A stretch of 64,000 nt of DNA from Aspidiotus rigidus (GCA_035079385.1 JAVHKY010000052.1:11160001-11224000); one strand, 5' to 3'. Counted from the stretch's first letter, positions 11,799 to 22,500 are shown. Program-made: numbers and translations. The notes: a model not told the origin generated them from the letters alone.

Positions 11799-12023
11799 AT
11801 GTCTACTAACGTATGATGTCATTGACCCGAAATGAACAGGGGATGTATTTATGCGCGTAGCATATGGTACAGTGGACTGAATTTTCGATGTGGAAACTTT
11901 GGTTGCACTGGTGTTTTTGTATCAGCCATGTCTACTAACGTATGACGTCATTGACCCGAAATGAACAGCGGATGTATTTATGCACGCGTACATGGTACAG
12001 TGGACTGAATTTTCGATGTGGAA
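11799..12023. repeat. Tandem duplication of a 129 bp segment; copy 1 disrupted by hAT, copy 2 is the empty site
   Basis: The segment containing ATGTCTACTAACGTATGATG, GTCATTGACCCGAAATGAAC and TGGACTGAATTTTCGATGTG occurs at 11799-11927 and again from 11928. The first copy begins left of the hAT element (GTTTTTGTATCAGCC at 9769-9783). The second contains TATGACGTCATT intact. The GACGTCATT core resembles the tips of ISL2EU-type MITEs in the window, so this may be the outer left end of the ISL2EU element that follows; unproven. Confidence 0.7.
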
Positions 12024-12387
12024 TCTCGATCGATACAACAATCGATATTTCCTTTCAAAATGTCAACAGTTTTTTATACATGTATTTCTCCATAAGAGAA
12101 CATTACGCTTCAGAACTGAGTGAATATTGTGGAGAAGAAGGAATAACTTAGACATGAGACTATATTTTCTATATTCCAGCAACGTTTAGCTTGAATTTAA
12201 GCCATTATTGACCTTTCTACGTTGAGTACTCGAAAAGAAAACGTAAAAAGATCGAAACGATATCCCGCATTTCGCTCTTATCACCGTTTCGCTTCCAGGT
12301 GAAAGCTGTGAAAACCTTCAGAACGATCGACAATTGTTTTCCTATCTTGTTCTTATTTCTGTTTTACTGGACGGTCCTGAATAATAA

Positions 12388-14955
12388 TTGTTTATTTTCG
12401 TGGGTCCTCGTCATGGGGACCTATCGTTCGATATTTTAATTCGAAATATTCTATCTTATATCGGGCTGGTCCCTGATATACTTCCACTTGTAAGGAAGGC
12501 CGAAAATTGTCAAATACTATCCTACGAAAACAACATTAGTACAATACGAGGATGTGTACGCGACTGCATTGGTGTTCAGCAACGAAACGTGGAGGTAAAA
12601 TTCCAGTGGTTATTGTCTGTTCTCAATACATCATCAACTGTACAGATATTCTGTGAACCCATCAAGTTGTTTTGGATTCCATTTCAGGTTCGAGTAAACG
12701 CTTCAGGAAACGTATCGTCACATACGTGCTCATGTACAAATTCTACCGGAAATTCTTGTTGTTACCACGCATTAGCTGTGTTTCTTCATGGTTATCTAAA
12801 ATCAAAAATCCGACTATCGGTTATTCTCCACTTCTTGAGCCAGGTCCCCAGTACAAATGAGTTGGACTTGGTTTTTGGTACAAAAGCAATATTTCGTGGA
12901 GAGAATGCTTTGGAAAGTAAGCATTTACTTACTTTTTCGTCTCTGGATGGCGAAATTTTCCGAGGAACATTGCTCGCGTCGATGAAAAAACTTGAACGGA
13001 ATGTAGAAGTGAGTTGTTTTGAGACCACAATTCTTGAAATTGATCTAACCCAACTTCCTTCAAGTATACATTCTTTTCTGTTCGTGTATTCCATGTTAAA
13101 CAGATTCATCTTGTGGATTTAAACATATTAAATCATCCTATTGTTCGTGTCCTGTTGGAGTCAGTGGAAGGTGCCACCATGTCGCAGCCATCCTGATTCA
13201 TGTGTTTAAAAACATTTCGTGTACGGATGTAAGTTGTTCTTGGAAGAAAAGGAAGGTTACACGAAATGAAACAACGACACAAAGTGAGTGCATGAAAAAA
13301 TATTGATGACGTAAAGACTTTCACGGGAAAAATGTCTCGAAAATGTATGCACATTTATCTGAGTAGTCTTTTGAGAAGCTTACAAATATTTCTTTCATTT
13401 TTGACAGCCATAGCTGAACTGTACCAATTTAAAAAACGAGAAAGCATCCAAATTGATGCTGCAGATTTAAAACGTTGGTTCTTTCAAGAACTTTGCGCAG
13501 AGGAGGTGGCTTCTCCATTTGTGTGGTATCTTTGTGACGAACCTATTCGCCAATGTCATCAGTTCACAAGCCTAGTTATAGAACCAGTGTTTTTCAGTGA
13601 AGCATTCACAAACATACCTAACAATGATAAGAAACACTACGTACAAGAACGTATAGGCGTACCTCTAGCTGAGAATGTAATCAATAAAATTGCCGAGAGT
13701 ACAACAACGCAGTTCGCTGATGAAATATACTGCGAGCTTCGTGAACATCGATTAACAGCTTCTAACTTCGGCTCTGTGTTGGCTCAAATCACAAAGAATT
13801 TGAAGAAATCAGTTCCATCATATCCAGTATCTTTGTTCAGTAAGTTATTAGCAATGTCATCATGCGAACCGCAGGTAATTTATACTACTGGCAATTCATT
13901 GAAACTAGTGCATTGCGCCTATCTGGTCTCATACATGATCCCTACAGTTTAAGGGTGAAACAATTCGAATACGGAAAGAAACACGAAGAAGATGCTAGAA
14001 AACGTTTAATACAATTGTATCCTCATTGGAATATACAACGTGCAGGTATGCATTCTAGGAAAACAGTTCACAGAAAGAATTATTCATCTTTCATTCATTT
14101 CTGTGCTTTCATCAATAGGATTGTACATTCACGAATCCGGTGTGCTGGCAGCGTCCCCGGACGCTATTTTCAACGAGGGGATAATTGAGATCAAATGTCC
14201 GTGGAGTTTTCGAGATACACATGTAGACGATGGTCTCAGAAGAAGCACGACTAGAAAAAAGAATGGACAGCTAACAGAGAAGCAATACATAATTTACATC
14301 GGCGTGAGTATGACTTTAGTTGAAAAAAATTGAATGTAAAAAATTAAAAATTTATCCAGTAAACTAGAACCTCCAACGATGCAACATGTTAGTACCACTC
14401 GTGCATTTTTAAAGGCAGCAACTACTGTTCCCTCGGAGTTGTTATGTCACAAACTGCTCTATATAATGAATCATTATGTATTATGCGTACAAATTTTCAA
14501 TCAGTTTCTCTCAAGCGACTTTGTTACTAAAAAATTGAAAAAAAAAATTGGAATGGAATGGAATAAGAGGGTACAAAAGGTAAAAAGAGAGCCGATGATT
14601 TGTGCGTAGTTAATTTTATATTATCAATTTTTGTATTACTATCTGAAATTGTAACGTATAATTTTTGTGACTATGTTTCTTCTGACAGGACAAAGGTGAT
14701 TATATTTTAAACAAAGATCACGACTATTTTCACCAAATCCAGGCGCAACTGTACTTCGCAAGAAAGGAAGTGGCCTATCTGTGCATATGGACGCCACAGA
14801 ACATGAAGTTATTTAAAATTGATAAAGATGTAAGCTGGAATTGTAATATAAATTTATTGACGCATTTTTATTTTGAAACATTACTTCCTAAAATGTATGC
14901 AAAGTCGATTGTGAAAAAATATTTCGTTTTATCACAAGAAGATGATAGTTTATAA
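12388..14955 (+). CDS. ISL2EU accessory protein: SWIM zinc fingers plus YqaJ-type nuclease (several exons)
   Basis: Read as several exons whose borders I can only estimate. At about 12715-12790 a SWIM-type motif (CSCTNSTGNSCCYHALAV) and at 13139-13200 a second one in another frame (CSCPVGVSGRCHHVAAILIHV). The YqaJ nuclease fold follows: ELREHRLTASNFGSVL (13735-13785), EYGKKHEEDARKRL (about 13968-14010), ESGVLAASPDAIF then IIEIKCPWSF (14135-14210), whose Asp and Glu-x-Lys are the expected metal-binding/catalytic residues, and HDYFHQIQAQLYFARK (14720-14770). YqaJ/lambda-exonuclease proteins are the known second gene of ISL2EU (PIF/Harbinger group) transposons. It converges on the transposase gene 76 bp downstream, the usual layout. 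No in-frame ATG supports the first segment, so the 5-prime end is unsure. Possibly intact after splicing. Confidence 0.75.
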
Positions 14956-15031
14956 CAATAATTATTATATAAGATGGTGAAAATAAAATAATATGGTGCC
15001 TGAATTCTATCTCCGTAAATTATTTTTTGCA

Positions 15032-16042
15032 TCAAGTGACCTGTGAAGCCGTGAAAAGACTCTTGAAAAATTTGGTACACTCGTTCATTATTGGATTTTG
15101 TAAGTTAACAAGGGCACAACATAATTGTACTATTTCTTCACAAGAATGAAAGAGAGCTCTAGGAATGTGCTGTAGTATGAGGAAACGTTTTACTCGCGCA
15201 TTTATTCTTTCAATATGAACTCTACCGCGAGAGTTTGTCCGAGAATCTATAACTGCATTGCTTGAGAACTGAGGAGTATCTAGGTAAGGAGGGACGTCTA
15301 GAGAGACTCCCGAAGGAAGTAAATCAGCAATAAGAAAACCTTTATCAGCCAAAACTAAGTCTCCTGGAACTAATTGAGAGAGTACTCGAGAATGCTCAAC
15401 AACCGCTTTATCCGACGTCGACCCTGGATACGCACATGAACAATATGTAACGCATCCATTATTTGAACAACCTATCAAGAATTTTATCGTACATCGATCT
15501 TTATAATTACTATAAATAGCTTTTTGTTTATCCATTTCTCTTGGGATATTGCAACTTATTTCCGTGCAATCAAGCACAATCCTGACATTGGGATAGGATT
15601 TGAAGCACTGAGGTAAGAACATTTGATTTTTGGCTCGCGATGGGATGGCGTTCATGAAGTTTGTAAACAAGATTTGATGAAGTAATTGTAGGTATGAAGT
15701 GAATATTTTTTGGACAGTGCTAACACTAACACTGAACCGAAACGCCAAATCCTTATAGGACAAATTTCTTCTCAACTTGGTTAAAGTGAGTAGTAGTTGA
15801 TCGTCGTAGCTTAAAATCTTGACCAAATTCCATTTCGTCTTCTGTGATATTTTTTGGAGCAATTTCAGTAATACCCGTACAACTTTTATACGTAAACCTG
15901 TATAATGATAGCATAATTCTTCATCGTGAACTATTGTCTGAAAATCGAAATTTTTCCTCTTCATATGCGCTACTTCTTCTTTCAATGTTTTCACTTGCTC
16001 TTGCAGATCCTTAAGGAAGTGTAGCTGAACATATCTGGGCAA
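15032..16042 (-). CDS. ISL2EU/Harbinger-type DDE transposase (DDE_Tnp_4), 3-prime exon
   Basis: 336 codons open without a stop. N-terminal coiled coil (residues about 8-35, LKDLQEQVKTLKEEVAHMK), a helix-turn-helix (RRNLSYKDLAFRFSVSVSTV, about 90-112), then the DDE_4 core: VLDCTEI (first Asp, about 158), GSTSDKAVVE (about 209), LADKGFL (second Asp, about 235) and HIERINARVKRF (catalytic Glu, about 281). All three acidic residues are present. The frame opens on TTG; a splice acceptor (TTTTTGCCCAG) sits at its start, so an upstream exon, normally carrying a THAP-type DNA-binding domain, is expected above 16045. That place is occupied by a Polinton-like fragment, so the first exon may be lost. 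Confidence 0.85.
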   Translation of the reverse strand: MPRYVQLHFLKDLQEQVKTLKEEVAHMKRKNFDFQTIVHDEELCYHYTGLRIKVVRVLLKLLQKISQKTKWNLVKILSYDDQLLLTLTKLRRNLSYKDLAFRFSVSVSTVQKIFTSYLQLLHQILFTNFMNAIPSRAKNQMFLPQCFKSYPNVRIVLDCTEISCNIPREMDKQKAIYSNYKDRCTIKFLIGCSNNGCVTYCSCAYPGSTSDKAVVEHSRVLSQLVPGDLVLADKGFLIADLLPSGVSLDVPPYLDTPQFSSNAVIDSRTNSRGRVHIERINARVKRFLILQHIPRALFHSCEEIVQLCCALVNLQNPIMNECTKFFKSLFTASQVT

Positions 16043-16192
16043 AAATGAATATAGTTGAAACTAGTAATATTCACCAGTACATTGATAAATATAAACGTTT
16101 TAGTCTATTTTTTGGCTACTCCAACGAAGATGTAGCTGTGAAAAAAGAAGACAGTTTATTTTCAAAGGGTAAAGGTATATTCTAAATTTATT

Positions 16193-16399
16193 CTTAAAGA
16201 TGATACCAATAATAATGTCCGTAATTATATGAAAACCCACCAGGATGAGTTTGAATCGGTCAGTGAAACTCTAGCTAGTGGAAAGCTCGATGTGTATAAG
16301 AGTAAAATTTTGACCAAGAAAGAAGTTATTGTACAAATAATTACACCTTCCTCAACTAAGGAAGGGAAGACAGAAAAGAAAATTATACAAAAAAATTAG
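16193..16399 (+). pseudogene. Short open fragment upstream of the Polinton-like genes, unrecognised
   Basis: 68 codons open to the TAG at 16397-16399. Composition is polar and helical (NYMKTHQDEFESVSETLA, then KILTKKEVIVQIITPSS) and lysine-rich at the end, the same style as the following gene, which starts a few bases later in another frame. It is probably the 3-prime part of a neighbouring element gene. Family not recognised. Confidence 0.35.
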
Positions 16400-16416
16400 A
16401 TGTACCTATACATAGA

Positions 16417-17327
16417 GTGTTTGTTAGTAAAAAATTTCACAAAAATATGGATTCCTTATTAAAAGATTATCTAGAAACTGGGGAGGCTTTACACCGGAAA
16501 TATGAGGAAATTAGACACGGTTTTATAACTCGTCAGAGAGTACTCGAAGATGAATATAGACCTATTATTAAACCTCTTCACGATATAAAAACTACATTAG
16601 AAAACCATCCAACACAAATTCTACAAATACCTATGGAACCGGGTGAGATAAAAGATAAATTAAAACAGGAGGCTGAAGAGATATTTGGACCAACAGCTAT
16701 TAAATACTTGAATTTACATGCCATGCAAAATAAGGCTATTGATACTACCTTTGGAATTCGATTTGAAGACGGGTACTTCTATATAGGTAATAAACCTGTT
16801 TGCGTAGAAGATGATGCCTTTGTATTTGAAGATGGACAAAAATATGAGGGAACTGACAGATTGTGGTCTCTCCTAACCTTAAAAGACCCTAAAAACTTTG
16901 ATGAAACTGACTTGAGAAATATGAGGAAATTCTTCTGAGTACACACGCTTATCATATAAATAATGACCCACACAGTTCAAAAGTAAAATCTAGCGGTGGA
17001 TTGAAATATAAAAAAATAATTAAACCTATACTAGCTAATCGTGGTGTATTGAAGTATATGGAGCCGACAATTGATTATAGTACACCAACAAAACCTAAAT
17101 CATTAGCTGAGGAAATGGGAGATGATGCGCCTCCGAGGAAGACTGGTTAGGGTCTCAGAAAAATTCTAACAAACTCACCAACACAAATACAATACGTGTT
17201 CTTTGATAATGTGTGGGAAATTCTAGACCGATTTTATGTATTATACGGTGAATTAAAATCGGGGAATAATAGCCCGCTTTTGTTTAATGAACTAATTAGT
17301 ATTTTACAAGAAATACGAGAGATATGA
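16417..17327 (+). pseudogene. DUF8207-like Polinton-associated gene, broken by a frameshift and a stop
   Basis: First block (to 16938; the first ATG is at 16447) has an N-terminal coiled coil (YEEIRHGFITRQRVLEDEY) and a C-terminal module FGIRFEDGYFYIGNKPVCVE then YEGTDRLWSLL, the pattern of the DUF8207 family in arthropod mobile elements. After a frameshift near 16920-16926 the same protein continues in frame 3 (STHAYHINNDPHSSKVKSSG, then KYKKIIKPI), meets an in-frame TAG at 17148-17150, and resumes with VFFDNVWEILDRFYVLYGEL and LISILQEIREI before a TGA at 17325-17327. The molecular role of the family is unknown to me. Two breaks make it a pseudogene here. Confidence 0.65.
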
Positions 17328-17370
17328 GAGAGTATAAATAGAGTTTGAGTTTTACGTGTTAGTTATCATT

Positions 17371-17790
17371 ATGGATTACAAAGAGAAACGTTACCAAGCA
17401 ATTAAGAAATTATTTCCCATTCCCGTTACAGGTAAAGGGTTAATAAATTCTTTAATTAATAATTTACCCTTCAAAGCTCATATCCCTTTTGGATATCAAT
17501 ATGCTGGCCCTGGTACTAACCTAGATTTACGTCTTGAGAAGGGTATAAAACCTAAAAATAAATTGGACGAGGTAGCTATGCATTATGACATTGCCTACAG
17601 TAACTCAAATAACTTGGCCGACCGTCACGCTGCAGACAAGGACTTAGAACTAGCGGCTTGGAATCGTTTTAAAGACCCATCAGCTAGTCTTGGTGAACGT
17701 GGAGTGGCTTGGGGTGTTACAAATATTATGCGAGCAAAGCGAGCTTTAGGCGGTGGTTTGAATAACAAAAAAAGAAAACCTTCGAGTTAG
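17371..17790 (+). CDS. Phospholipase A2-like protein (parvovirus VP1-type PLA2 fold)
   Basis: 139 codons from the ATG at 17371. The calcium-binding loop YQYAGPGTNLD and the catalytic stretch LDEVAMHYDIAYS (His-Asp replaced by HYD spacing, followed by Tyr) match the secreted-PLA2-like domain of parvovirus VP1 and its homologues in adintoviruses. It then continues ADRHAADKDLELAAW and ends in a basic tail (NNKKRKPSS). In virions this activity breaches endosomal membranes; here it lies between the DUF8207-like pseudogene and the pX-like gene. The frame is intact with no premature stop. Whether this copy is expressed is unknown. Confidence 0.75.
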   Translation: MDYKEKRYQAIKKLFPIPVTGKGLINSLINNLPFKAHIPFGYQYAGPGTNLDLRLEKGIKPKNKLDEVAMHYDIAYSNSNNLADRHAADKDLELAAWNRFKDPSASLGERGVAWGVTNIMRAKRALGGGLNNKKRKPSS

Positions 17791-17793
17791 GTA

Positions 17794-18307
17794 TACAAAA
17801 TATCCTCTGAATTTAGACGAATCGGAAAGAAATCTTATATTATCAGCTTCTGAGAACAAACAACCTGTTGAGATAATTGTGAATTTATTTCGCACTAAGG
17901 ATTCTATAATAAATGAAACTTCTCTTCCTTTGACAAAGTGTCAAATACAAAAAATTACTACAGCTAGGAAAGAAGGTAAACGTACAATTAAACTGAAATT
18001 ATCTGCTAAACAGGTTCAAAATTTTAAACAAGGTGGTTTTTTACCGGCTTTATTAGCAGCTTCCCCAGCTATCGCTGCCCTTGGTTCATTAACTAGCAAC
18101 ATTTACAATAGTTACCAGAATAAAAAGACCAACGATCGATTAGTTGAAGAAAGAATTCGTCACAATAAAGCTTTGGAAGGTCGAGGTTTGTACTTGAATA
18201 AGAAACCAAAAGTGCTCGGTGGTAATGGTATTTGTAAGAGGAAGAAAGTAGGTAATGGCTTGCTTCAAGAATTATTTTCAAAAAAAAAAAGATACTCCGT
18301 TGAATAA
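17794..18307 (+). pseudogene. Adenovirus pX-like minor virion protein gene, start codon not evident
   Basis: The frame is open from about 17794 to the TAA at 18305-18307. Seen: LDESERNLILSASENKQPVE at the N-terminus, then LPLTKCQIQKITTARKEGK, a basic stretch and the hydrophobic GGFLPALLAASPAIAALGSL, followed by a charged helix. The GGFLP-hydrophobic pattern resembles the pX/membrane-active proteins of adintoviruses and Polintons. No ATG opens the conserved part, so the start may be lost. Its 3-prime end overlaps the protease gene by 53 bases in another frame, as often in compact elements. Confidence 0.5.
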
Positions 18308-18653
18308 TTTTGAGATTGAAGAATACGCTAAGAAATTAAGTATACCATATTTTCGAGGTGTTTTCATAAGAGATAGGTTACCAAGAACAGGTCCACGTAC
18401 AAATGAGTCAGCCGTTGTGAACTTGGACTCCTCATTAGGTGTCGGTACACACTGGGTTTGTTATATAAAATTAGGCTCTGAAATTGATTACTACAATTCA
18501 TTCGGGGTACCTCCTCCAATCGAGATACAAGAATATTTACAAAAGGGTATACATAATAATATAATTTATTATAATTCTGATCAAGAACAACAAACTGACC
18601 AGGTTCTGTGTGGTCATTTATGTTTGAAATTCTTAGCTGCTCATGTGTTTTGA
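18255..18653 (+). CDS. Adenain-like (C5-type) cysteine protease
   Basis: 132 codons. The order IPYFRGVFIRDRLP, VVNLDSSLGVGTHWVCYIK, DYYNSFGVPPP, then QVLCGHLCLKFL matches the maturation proteases of adenoviruses and Polintons. The presumed catalytic His is in THWV and the Cys in the GHLC block. The middle triad position, normally Asp or Glu before SFG, is Asn here (YYNSFG), which might weaken activity although Asn is tolerated in some Ulp1-fold proteases. In the virus family the enzyme processes capsid proteins. No premature stop. It overlaps the pX-like gene. Confidence 0.75.
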   Translation: MACFKNYFQKKKDTPLNNFEIEEYAKKLSIPYFRGVFIRDRLPRTGPRTNESAVVNLDSSLGVGTHWVCYIKLGSEIDYYNSFGVPPPIEIQEYLQKGIHNNIIYYNSDQEQQTDQVLCGHLCLKFLAAHVF

Positions 18654-18718
18654 ATATAAGAAATTATACTGCGAGTGCAAAACTAAATTTTTCTCACTCC
18701 GTTTATTTTTATGTAAGA

Positions 18719-19618
18719 ATGGAACTAAGGTCAGGAAGAAAAATGACCCAAAATCGATCCAAATCGACTCAAATTGATCGAAATCGACTCCAATCGATCA
18801 AAAACGACTCATGGATTGAAGCTCGCAAACTTCATAAAGGTGTGATAAAGAAATTTCAAACTAGAAAAATTATTGTAAATTCTATAGATTCTATCTGGGC
18901 TGCAGACTTATTAATTATGTCTCAATACTCTAAAGAAAATCTCAAATTTAAGTACATCTTAAATGTTATAGATTGTCTGTCAAAATTTGTCTAGAGTGTA
19001 GCTCTGAAAAAGAAAACAGCTTCAGTTGTGACAGCTGCTTTTGAAAAAATACTTGTAGAGAGTAAACGGAAATGTTCTATGCTTTATACAGATATGGGTT
19101 TAGAATTCAAAAATAAATTATTCCTTCAGCTATTGGACAAATATAATATAAAATTGTATCATACATATTCCGAAATTAAATCTAGTATCGTCGAACGTTT
19201 TAATCCTACTTTGAATGGTAAATTGAAGCTACATTTTGAAGTGAATGGAAATCATAAGTGGCTACAAATTTTACCATCAATCATAGATGATTATAATAAT
19301 GAACATGTGCACAGGACCACCGGTTTTACTCCTAGAGAAGCGAGTTTCAAAAGAAATGAGAAAAAATTTTTAGAACAAATGTATCCCCTTGAGAAATTCA
19401 AGTTAGATAAACCAGTCTTCAAGATAGGTACTCGTGTACAAATAACTCGAAGGAAAGACATTTTTGACAATAAATATAGACGCTCGTGGACTAGTGAAAT
19501 ATTCCTGGTAAGTGATATTCACTACACAGATCCTATAACTTATTCGATAAAAGCGTTAGATGGAGAAGAAATTTTAGGTAAATTTTACAAGCAGGAATTA
19601 CAGTTGACAAAATTTTAA
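18719..19618 (+). pseudogene. Polinton-type retroviral-like integrase, interrupted by an in-frame TAG
   Basis: Begins at the ATG at 18719. Block 1 carries SIWAADLLIM (first catalytic Asp) and YILNVIDCLSKFV, then a TAG at 18992-18994. The same frame resumes at 18995 (SVALKKKTASVVTAAFEKIL), with YTDMGLEFKN (second Asp), SSIVERFNPTLNGKL (catalytic Glu), and a C-terminal SH3/chromo-like fold (TSEIFLVSDIHYTDPITYSI). Only a point stop interrupts the gene. The N-terminus has an odd 55 bp stretch of AAATCGATCC/AAATCGACTC repeats (18748-18803) coding Arg/Ser/Asn-rich residues, probably a local expansion. Integrases of this class join Polinton ends to host DNA. Confidence 0.75.
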
Positions 19619-21828
19619 AGTATATACTTCTAGAAAGATGAATACTCCTAAGTAAATGGTTGAACTAGGTACTTTTCAGAAGTCCATCTCAGCTACATAT
19701 CTCATGTTACCTCATTTCTCAATTATGATGTGTTGAGTAAATAAACATAGGTACTTCATCAATTGTACCTACACTCTATTATCTAGGTACATGTTAATTA
19801 AATTTTCTTTCTCCTAAGATAGGAAAAATTCATACACTTTTTTTTTGAAGTCATCACCATGGAATGTAGTACAGATGTAAACACAGTTACAAATAATCTC
19901 ACATGGTAATTCAATTTTCATTCTCATCAGGTTGATTATACACCTCATTATCTAAATGCAATCGAGCGTAACGAAGATTAAATTTTCATACAAGTTGATT
20001 AAATTTTCATTCTCATACAAAAAACTCCAAAACTCAATAAAATAAATGTCACAGGTGGATGAATCAAGGGGAATGAATCATGGGGGATGAATCATAAGGG
20101 ATGAATCATGGAGCGATGAATCATGCGTGACGAAAGAAAAAAATTTTCATCCAAAAAAATCAAAAAAATGTTTTTCCTTATTTATTATTTTTTTTTCATG
20201 TCACTGTCACCTTGGGCAAGTGTCCTAGAGGTCAAAGTGTGCTCAAAGGGGGCCCCTACTACTCGTGGAATCGGTCTATTTTTGATGAAGAATTTGATAT
20301 TGAATCTGTTTGAAGATAACAATAGGCCTATTTGTTTTCAGAAAAACTCTATGAATGACATTTTCCAGATTGTTACAGAGTGTAAAACAAACAACATGGT
20401 CTTTTATTTTTGTACATCTTCTGTACCTATAGGTACCCGTACTATGTAAAATATTGTACAAGTGGAAATTCTATGAGTTCTGCAAGGTACCTGCAGTTGG
20501 CAAATCATACACCATAACTTTGATTTACTTTTTTCTCAACTAATCTGAAACATCATTGTTATAGCCTCAAGTAGGAGCAATTTGGAATGTGATAGTACCA
20601 CTGGTACTACCTCTACCTGTAGTACCTCCACCCGTTGTACCTTTACCTACTGATATGGATATCAATGAAGTAAGTACATAAATTCAATGTACATTATTAT
20701 TCAATTATCTCAATGTATATTACTGAGGTTGTAAATCACGTCCTCAAAAATGATTTTTGGGACGCTAAGGGGGTTTTCTTGTGACAGGTCACATATATGA
20801 AAAAGTACTGATAAGGAAAGGGTGATTGAGTACATCTCTGCCCTACAAAATTAAATTGACAAATACCGGTATCCAGAACGTTGATCTGGGAAACTGAATA
20901 ATCTTTCCTCGATGATAAAAATGGACTTCAGTCAATTTCTTCTGAAGATTTTGCACTAATTTTCAACAAGGAATTTAAAAATGACGTTGGATTTTCCTAA
21001 TTTGATCTGGTTTTTGAGATAATGGAGTTACGTCAATTTGATAGATTTATGCTTTTAACGTATCTCCATTATCTTGAAAACCAGGCCGAGTTGGGAAAAT
21101 CTGATTTGATTTTTGGATTCCTTGTTGAAAATTGAGTAGGAAATCATCAAAACTTTGTTAAATTAAAGCACTTGAAAATATTTCCGGACAAAGGGATCGC
21201 CACGCACACATATAAACTGATTACAAGCCGACTACACACACTTAAACATTTTTACGCAAAAGTGAAAAGATACCCTTTGGTAATCTCATGAAATGGATAT
21301 ACATCAATTTAACTTTGTACGCGGCAGATTTGGAGTATATAGTTTTTCAGTTTTTCTTGAATTTCTTGGTAACACTGAATTTGGAGAAACAACGTAGAGA
21401 ACAAAGTTTAGAGCATGAAATTTTCTTTCAGATAAATGTATTTTTAGGAAATATTGCAAAACTAAAAAATTGTTGTTTTTGTTGTTGCTTGCACACTCTG
21501 AATTATGTACCCGCGGTTGTGATAATTTTATTTGTTTCAGGAGAATGAAGACCTAATTCTACAAGAATGAGCCATTAGGTGCGTCAGCGCGAATAATCTG
21601 GCCTACTAAAATAGAAAACCAAATATCATGTATTTTTGTGAAGAATTTGTAATTCTGTATAGATACAGGGGAGATTGAAGAATAGATACCTAGGCCTACT
21701 GTCAATTTTAGTTTAATAGTCTCAATTTTTTTTTTCAAATATATATTATTATATGCAATTGAAGTAGAACTCATTTAAAATAGGGTTTGGTTAAAGTGGG
21801 CAATATGTTTTTTTTTTTTTTTTTTTAA
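19619..21828. other. Intergenic, no gene seen
   Basis: Right flank of the Polinton-like fragment. Holds a minisatellite at 20054-20136 and short TACCTC/GTACC-rich stretches near 20600-20650. A Polinton terminal repeat was looked for here and not found. Confidence 0.4.
20054..20136. repeat. Minisatellite, GGATGAATCATRRGG unit
   Basis: Five copies of a 14-17 base unit around GGATGAATCA run head to tail. Confidence 0.8.
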
Positions 21829-22500
21829 GGGTATGCTCTACCTAGTCACTCACACACAGAAAATACACGTGTATTACACAAAATGGTGTCTTGCGGGTAG
21901 TGATTTTTGCCCACATATAATGTATTGAATAATGTACAAAATGATTAGGAACGTGGTTTAATTTATTCTTGAAGTTGAGGATAATATGACTAATTAGTTG
22001 ACAGATCGCGAAATATTCTGAATGATCTTCAGGAAACGTTTAAACTTACGTCTGAAGGGGCCATCTTTGAATCGTTGAATTCCAATCAATGAACAAAATT
22101 AGTTCGTGAGAACCAATTAGCCGTATTTTCCTAAGTTTTGTCTACATAAATACAAAGTTTCAAGATATTTCATGCTTTATTTAATCAGTTATCTCGGGGC
22201 AAAAATCGCAACATGTGATACATATTTTGTGTGTGTCTTAAATGCGACTGAAGTACAACTCATTTTCAAATAGGGTTTGGTTAAGGTCTAGCAATATGTT
22301 TTTTTTTTTTTTTTTAATGCGAGTGAAGTACAACTTATTTTCAAATAGGGTTTAGTTAAGGTCTAGCAATATGTTTTTTTTTTTTAAATGCGACTGAAGT
22401 ACCAATAATTTTCAAATAGGGTTTGGTTAAGGTCTAGAAATATTTTTTTTTCAAATGCGACTATAAAGTACTATAGCGATTGGTTAAATGAATGGTGGGG
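21740..22500. repeat. Tandem array of a 70-76 bp unit ending in poly-T, interrupted by a TTAA element
   Basis: The unit reads GCGACTGAAGTACAACTCAT, TTTCAAATAGGGTTTGGTTA, AGGTCTAGCAATATG then T(10-20). One copy lies left of the TTAA element (21750-21824) and about four to the right (22230-22500). Divergence rises to the right. The unit junction contains TTAA, which is the insertion target. Confidence 0.75.
21829..22228. mobile_element. TTAA-site (piggyBac-like) MITE, copy 1, right tip missing
   Basis: About 95% identical to the complete copy at 33498-33936, starting at GGGTATGCTCTACCTAGTCA directly after TTAA (21825-21828). It stops after TTTTGTGTGTGTC and is followed at once by TTAA (22228-22231) and the next array unit. 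About 29 bases, the whole right terminal repeat, are missing, flush with the TTAA. Confidence 0.8.

Larger units (their letters stand above)
12024..16050. mobile_element. ISL2EU-type DNA transposon (autonomous-type gene pair), right end missing
   Basis: Convergent YqaJ-nuclease (+) and DDE_4 transposase (-) genes are the diagnostic gene pair of ISL2EU. The right side abuts the Polinton-like fragment near 16050 with no terminal repeat visible. The left end is not certain; the GACGTCATT segment at 11.8-12.0 kb is a candidate. The stretch 12024-12387 has no recognised coding part. Six short elements elsewhere in the window carry AT target sites and GTGACGTCA-like tips compatible with mobilisation by such a transposase. 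Confidence 0.7.
16193..19618 (+). mobile_element. Polinton/adintovirus-like fragment (decayed)
   Basis: Five adjacent + strand genes belong to the Polinton (Maverick)/adintovirus gene pool: DUF8207-like, PLA2-like, adenovirus pX-like, adenain-like protease and retroviral-type integrase. All read in one direction with short spacers or overlap. DNA polymerase B, packaging ATPase and major/minor capsid genes are not seen, so this is a partial copy. At least one frameshift and two in-frame stops mark it as inactive. No terminal inverted repeats found; the left edge abuts the ISL2EU transposase gene. Confidence 0.8.

Noticed and set aside
12792..13109. 105-codon - strand frame
   Set aside because: It is the antisense shadow of the SWIM/YqaJ gene.
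19619..20140. Right terminal inverted repeat of the Polinton-like fragment
   Set aside because: No inverse match near 16050 and no 6 bp duplication could be found.
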